From assembly GCF_029227915.1 (NCBI RefSeq), contig NC_079876.1, positions 5,396,001 through 5,460,000 of the forward strand: a DNA stretch of 64,000 nt, read 5' to 3'. Below, piece by piece: positions 61,201 through 64,000 of the stretch. Under the pieces are notes generated by a model. The model had not been told where the DNA came from. It saw only the letters and a list, made by a program, of their open reading frames with translations, and ran no database searches. Each line of letters begins with the position of its first letter. Within the stretch, counting starts at the first letter, position 1. The DNA comes from Hydractinia symbiolongicarpus. Lineage: Eukaryota > Cnidaria > Hydrozoa > Anthoathecata > Hydractiniidae. The translations under genes and the position numbers were made by a program.

Positions 61201-63860
61201 CTCAAACGGACTGACGCCGTTAGAAAGTCAATGAAATGTAGTTTTTGAGACTTCGCTATTTTTTCAGCGCGCGCTAACGGCTAGGATTGGTCCCACAGTA
61301 AAAAAAATGACTTTCTTTAGCTTAATTCTTAAATGAAGCGCTACAACAGCGCCCAGTGTGATCGCTGAGGTTCTGCAATTATGTCAAATTAAGAAGAATG
61401 TTATTTCTTGGAGTCCAATTGTCTCCTTTATCACATTTATCAGGTGACAGTCCATAATCAGTTCAATTAAGTACCACAGTCAATCGTTTCACTGTTAAAA
61501 GCCATACAAGCTAGTAGTACCGGAAAAATATCCCGAAATACATGTTGGTACGAATATGTGACTCAACCGTTGTAACTCCAGCGGATTGATACTGTTAGAA
61601 AGTCAATGAAATGTAGTTTTTGAAACTGTCGCTATTTCTTCAGCGCGCGACAACGGCTAGGATTGGTCCCGCAGTAAAGAATGACTTTTTTATAATAATT
61701 TTTAATTGAAGCGCTACCACAGCGCCTAGTGTAATCGCTGAGTTTCGGTAATCATGTCAAATTAGGAAGAACGTTATTTCTTGGAGTCCCATTTTCTCAT
61801 TTATCACATTTATTAGGTCACAGTCCAAAGTTTGTTCAAGTAAGTCCCACAGTCAATCGTTTCATTGTTAAAAGCGATGCAACCTAGTAATATCAAAAAA
61901 AATATCGCTAAATACATGTTGGTACGAATATGTGACCCAACAGTTGTAACTCAAACGGACTGACACTTATAGAAAGACAATAAAATGTAGTTTTTGAAAC
62001 TATCGCTATTTCTTCAGCGCGCGATAACGACTAGGATTGGTCCCACAGTAAAGAATGACTTATTTATCTAAATTCTTAAATGAAGCGCTACCACAGCGCC
62101 CAGTGTAATCGCTGAGTTCCGGCAATCATATCAAATTGAAAAGAATGTTATTTCTTGGAGTCCAATTTTCTCATTTATCACATTTATTAGGTCACAGTCC
62201 AAAGTTTTTTCAATTAAGTCCCACAGTCCATCGTTTCATTGTTAAAAGCGATGCAACCTAGTATTATCAAAAAAAATATCGCTAAATACATGTTGGTACG
62301 AATATGTGAACCAACCGTTGTAACTCAAAGGGACTGACCCCGTTAGAAAGTCAATGAAATGTAGTTTTTGAGACTGTCGCTATTTTTTCAGCGCGCGCTA
62401 ACGGCTAGGATTGGTCCCACAGTAAAAAAATGACTTTCTTTAGCTTAATTCTTAAATGAAGCGCTACAACAGCGCCCAGTGTAATCGCTGAGGTTCTGCA
62501 ATTATGTCAAATTAAGAAGAATGTTATTTCTTGGAGTCCAATTGTCTCATTTATCACATTTATCAGGTCACAGTCCAAAATCAGTTCAATTAAGCACCAC
62601 AGTCAATCGTTTCACGGTTAAAAGCGATGCAACCTAGTAATATCAGAAAAACAATTCGCTAAATACATGTTGGTACGAATATGTGACCCGACCGTTGTAA
62701 CTCAAACGGACTGACGCCGTTAGAAAGTCAATGAAATGTAGTTTTTGAGACTTCGCTATTTTTTCAGCGCGCGCTAACGGCTAGGATTGGTCCCACAGTA
62801 AAAAAAATGACTTTCTTTAGCTTAATTCTTAAATGAAGCGCTACAACAGCGCCCAGTGTGATCGCTGAGGTTCTGCAATTATGTCAAATTAAGAAGAATG
62901 TTATTTCTTGGAGTCCAATTGTCTCCTTTATCACATTTATCAGGTGACAGTCCATAATCAGTTCAATTAAGTACCACAGTCAATCGTTTCACTGTTAAAA
63001 GCCATACAAGCTAGTAGTACCGGAAAAATATCCCGAAATACATGTTGGTACGAATATGTGACTCAACCGTTGTAACTCCAGCGGATTGATACTGTTAGAA
63101 AGTCAATGAAATGTAGTTTTTGAAACTGTCGCTATTTCTTCAGCGCGCGACAACGGCTAGGATTGGTCCCGCAGTAAAGAATGACTTTTTTATAATAATT
63201 TTTAATTGAAGCGCTACCACAGCGCCTAGTGTAATCGCTGAGTTTCGGTAATCATGTCAAATTAGGAAGAACGTTATTTCTTGGAGTCCCATTTTCTCAT
63301 TTATCACATTTATTAGGTCACAGTCCAAAGTTTGTTCAAGTAAGTCCCACAGTCAATCGTTTCATTGTTAAAAGCGATGCAACCTAGTAATATCAAAAAA
63401 AATATCGCTAAATACATGTTGGTACGAATATGTGACCCAACAGTTGTAACTCAAACGGACTGACACTTATAGAAAGACAATAAAATGTAGTTTTTGAAAC
63501 TATCGCTATTTCTTCAGCGCGCGATAACGACTAGGATTGGTCCCACAGTAAAGAATGACTTATTTATCTAAATTCTTAAATGAAGCGCTACCACAGCGCC
63601 CAGTGTAATCGCTGAGTTCCGGCAATCATATCAAATTGAAAAGAATGTTATTTCTTGGAGTCCAATTTTCTCATTTATCACATTTATTAGGTCACAGTCC
63701 AAAGTTTTTTCAATTAAGTCCCACAGTCCATCGTTTCATTGTTAAAAGCGATGCAACCTAGTATTATCAAAAAAAATATCGCTAAATACATGTTGGTACG
63801 AATATGTGAACCAACCGTTGTAACTCAAAGGGACTGACCCCGTTAGAAAGTCAATGAAGT
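61201..63860 (+). repeat. 4-monomer HOR, period 1,500 bp, near-identical copies
   Basis: Positions 61201 to about 62357 match 62701 to about 63857 at an offset of exactly 1,500 bp, with no mismatch found; the class order is H E' E'' F. A looser match starts at about 60841/62341 with a few differences (gcgtgcgc/gcgcgcgc, agtaccac/agcaccac, gtgaccca/gtgacccg). The right copy departs at 63858 (tgaagtgtag for tgaaatgtag) and from there follows the sequence seen at about 56714 onward. Private marks are gacacttatagaaag, gcgcctagtg, acaagctagtag and aaagttttttc. Confidence 0.92.
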
Positions 63861-64000
63861 GTAGTTTTTGAAACTGTCGCTTTTTCTTCAGCGCGCGAGA
63901 ACGGCTAGGATTGGTCCCACAGTAAAAAATGACTTATTTATCTAAATTTTTAAATGAAGCGCCACCACAGCGCCAAGTGTAATCGCTGAGTTTCGGCAAT

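Larger units (their letters stand above)
1..64000 (+). repeat. Continuous satellite DNA array, ~374-bp monomer, ~171 copies
   Basis: The whole window is one tandem array. The landmark gaagcgctacc (or a close variant) recurs every 372-375 bp from 15 to 63956, giving 171 full intervals and a mean of 373.9 bp, with partial monomers at both ends. All copies have the same orientation, and none is interrupted by a transposon, gene or unique spacer. Near-invariant parts include catgttggtacgaatatg and gctatttcttcagcgcgcg. The most variable part is the stretch after agtccaattgtct. GC is about 37.5% in the first 360 bases. Neighbouring monomers differ at several to tens of positions, while multi-monomer units are nearly identical, which is the signature of higher-order repeats. 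Such arrays are usually centromeric or pericentromeric, but the sequence alone cannot prove that. No family name is recognised. Confidence 0.98.
29464..64000 (+). repeat. Array layer IV: ~92 monomers of ~375 bp (classes D, E, F, G, H)
   Basis: The landmark moves from 29464 to 63956 in 92 steps averaging 374.9 bp. The longer period comes partly from extra A residues after taatatc (E: up to nine A), the caattcgc form in F, and gtaaaaaaatgactttctttagc. Diagnostic strings are D ggtacaaataggtgacc with aaaatagcacgaaacac, E gttcaagtaagtccc, F ccaaaatcag with tcacggttaaaag, G catatgtgactc with aactccagcgg, and H caagctagtagtacc. Stems around gcgct...agcgc are well kept although the loop differs (accac, acaac, acccc). 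No genes. Confidence 0.88.
51889..64000 (+). repeat. 17-monomer HOR, period ~6,377-6,380 bp, second copy rearranged
   Basis: Unit order: E' (52.04 kb) G2 D E G1' D'' F F H E' E'' F E' F H E F, restarting with E' at 58.42 kb as E' G2 D E G1' D'' F F H E' E'' F. Markers: gctgagtttcgg 51984 and 58361 (6,377 apart); the cagcgcgcgacaacgg monomer 55261 and 61641 (6,380 apart). Copies differ at scattered sites: tgaaacgcttcaac near 58331 for tgaagcgctacaac, cgttttttc near 52020 for cgttatttc, tacccatgcg near 52711 for taccccagcg. The first seven monomers are the 8-mer lacking its sixth member (D). Confidence 0.82.

Noticed and set aside
1-64000. CRISPR-like array of regularly spaced repeats.
   Set aside because: The repeat unit is about 374 bp with no unique spacers; the whole unit is repeated. 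This is satellite DNA, not short repeats separated by spacers.
1-64000. CENP-B box (pattern nTTCGnnnnAnnCGGGn, either strand).
   Set aside because: Candidate starts such as gtttcggcaatc and gtttcggtaatc do not place A and CGGG at the needed spacing, and the cccg strings (cccgcagtaa, cccgaccg, cccgtcaa) fail on the reverse strand.
1-64000. Resemblance of the gtacgaatatgtgacc...gttgtaac stretch to parts of known insect satellites such as Drosophila 1.688.
   Set aside because: The similarity is short, recalled from memory and not alignable here. The monomer length differs and the rest does not match, so no family assignment is made. A BLAST of a layer consensus would decide.
1-64000. rRNA, tRNA, snRNA or histone gene repeats, or telomeric repeats.
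   Set aside because: No conserved rRNA blocks, tRNA A/B boxes with cloverleaf pairing, coding frame, or short telomere-type motif repeats are seen. Monomers have stops in all frames and only short dyads.

Overview
This window is satellite DNA from end to end. About 171 head-to-tail copies of one AT-rich monomer fill all 64 kb. The landmark gaagcgctacc falls at 15, 389, 762, 1135 and 1508, and so on to 63956, which gives 171 intervals averaging 373.9 bp. GC is about 37.5% (135 of the first 360 bases, counted by hand). All copies read the same way. I see no gene, RNA gene, transposon, simple-repeat tract or unique sequence between them. The organism must be a eukaryote, because arrays of this size with nested higher-order repeats (HORs) are typical of centromeric or pericentromeric heterochromatin. 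I cannot name the species. CpG dinucleotides survive well in every monomer (the gcgcgcg core), which fits a genome with little CpG methylation, such as many invertebrates, but this is weak inference.

Four layers can be told apart by monomer length and diagnostic bases. Layer I (1 to about 11.95 kb): 32 monomers of 373 bp, classes A1, A2 and B. Layer II (about 11.95-21.25 kb): 25 monomers of 372 bp, mostly class C. Layer III (about 21.25-29.46 kb): 22 monomers of about 373.5 bp, a mosaic of C with the first D, E, F and G monomers. Layer IV (about 29.46-64 kb): about 92 monomers of about 375 bp, classes D, E, F, G and H. Classes are defined by the central variable segment: A1 gtctcatttttcac with atcaagtcac; A2 gtctaatttttcac; B gtctcctttatcacatct; C gtctcactttcac or gtctcaccttcac; D gtctcacttataac; E ttctcatttatcac with attaggtcac; F gtctcatttatcac with tcacggtt; G1 gtctcttttatcac; G2 gtctccataatcac; H gtctcctttatcacattt. 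Primes mark sub-variants.

Each layer carries multi-monomer tandem duplications: a 4-mer (1,492 bp) and a 7-mer (2,610 bp) in layer I; a 7-mer (2,604 bp) and a dimer (744 bp) in layer II; a 4-mer (1,495 bp), a 3-mer (1,119 bp) and a displaced 16-mer match (5,982 bp) in layer III. The showpiece is in layer IV: a 26-monomer, 9,745-bp unit present twice in tandem. Positions 32276-42143 match 42021-51888 with no difference found by eye. Inside each 26-mer the monomers form blocks of 5, 8, 8 and 5, where the two 8-mers (2,998 bp) and the flanking 5-mers are themselves older duplications. A 17-mer (about 6,380 bp), a 5-mer (1,877 bp) and a 4-mer (1,500 bp) follow to the end. Shared point differences allow the duplications to be ordered in time.

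Within the monomer, several short inverted repeats cluster, and in two of them both arms have changed together in some variants. The monomer also shows traces of an older internal duplication, with the decamer gtcccacagt twice at 195/178-bp spacing. These points are the best leads beyond the HOR map. All identities were read by eye, so percent identities and exact breakpoints need a self dot-plot.
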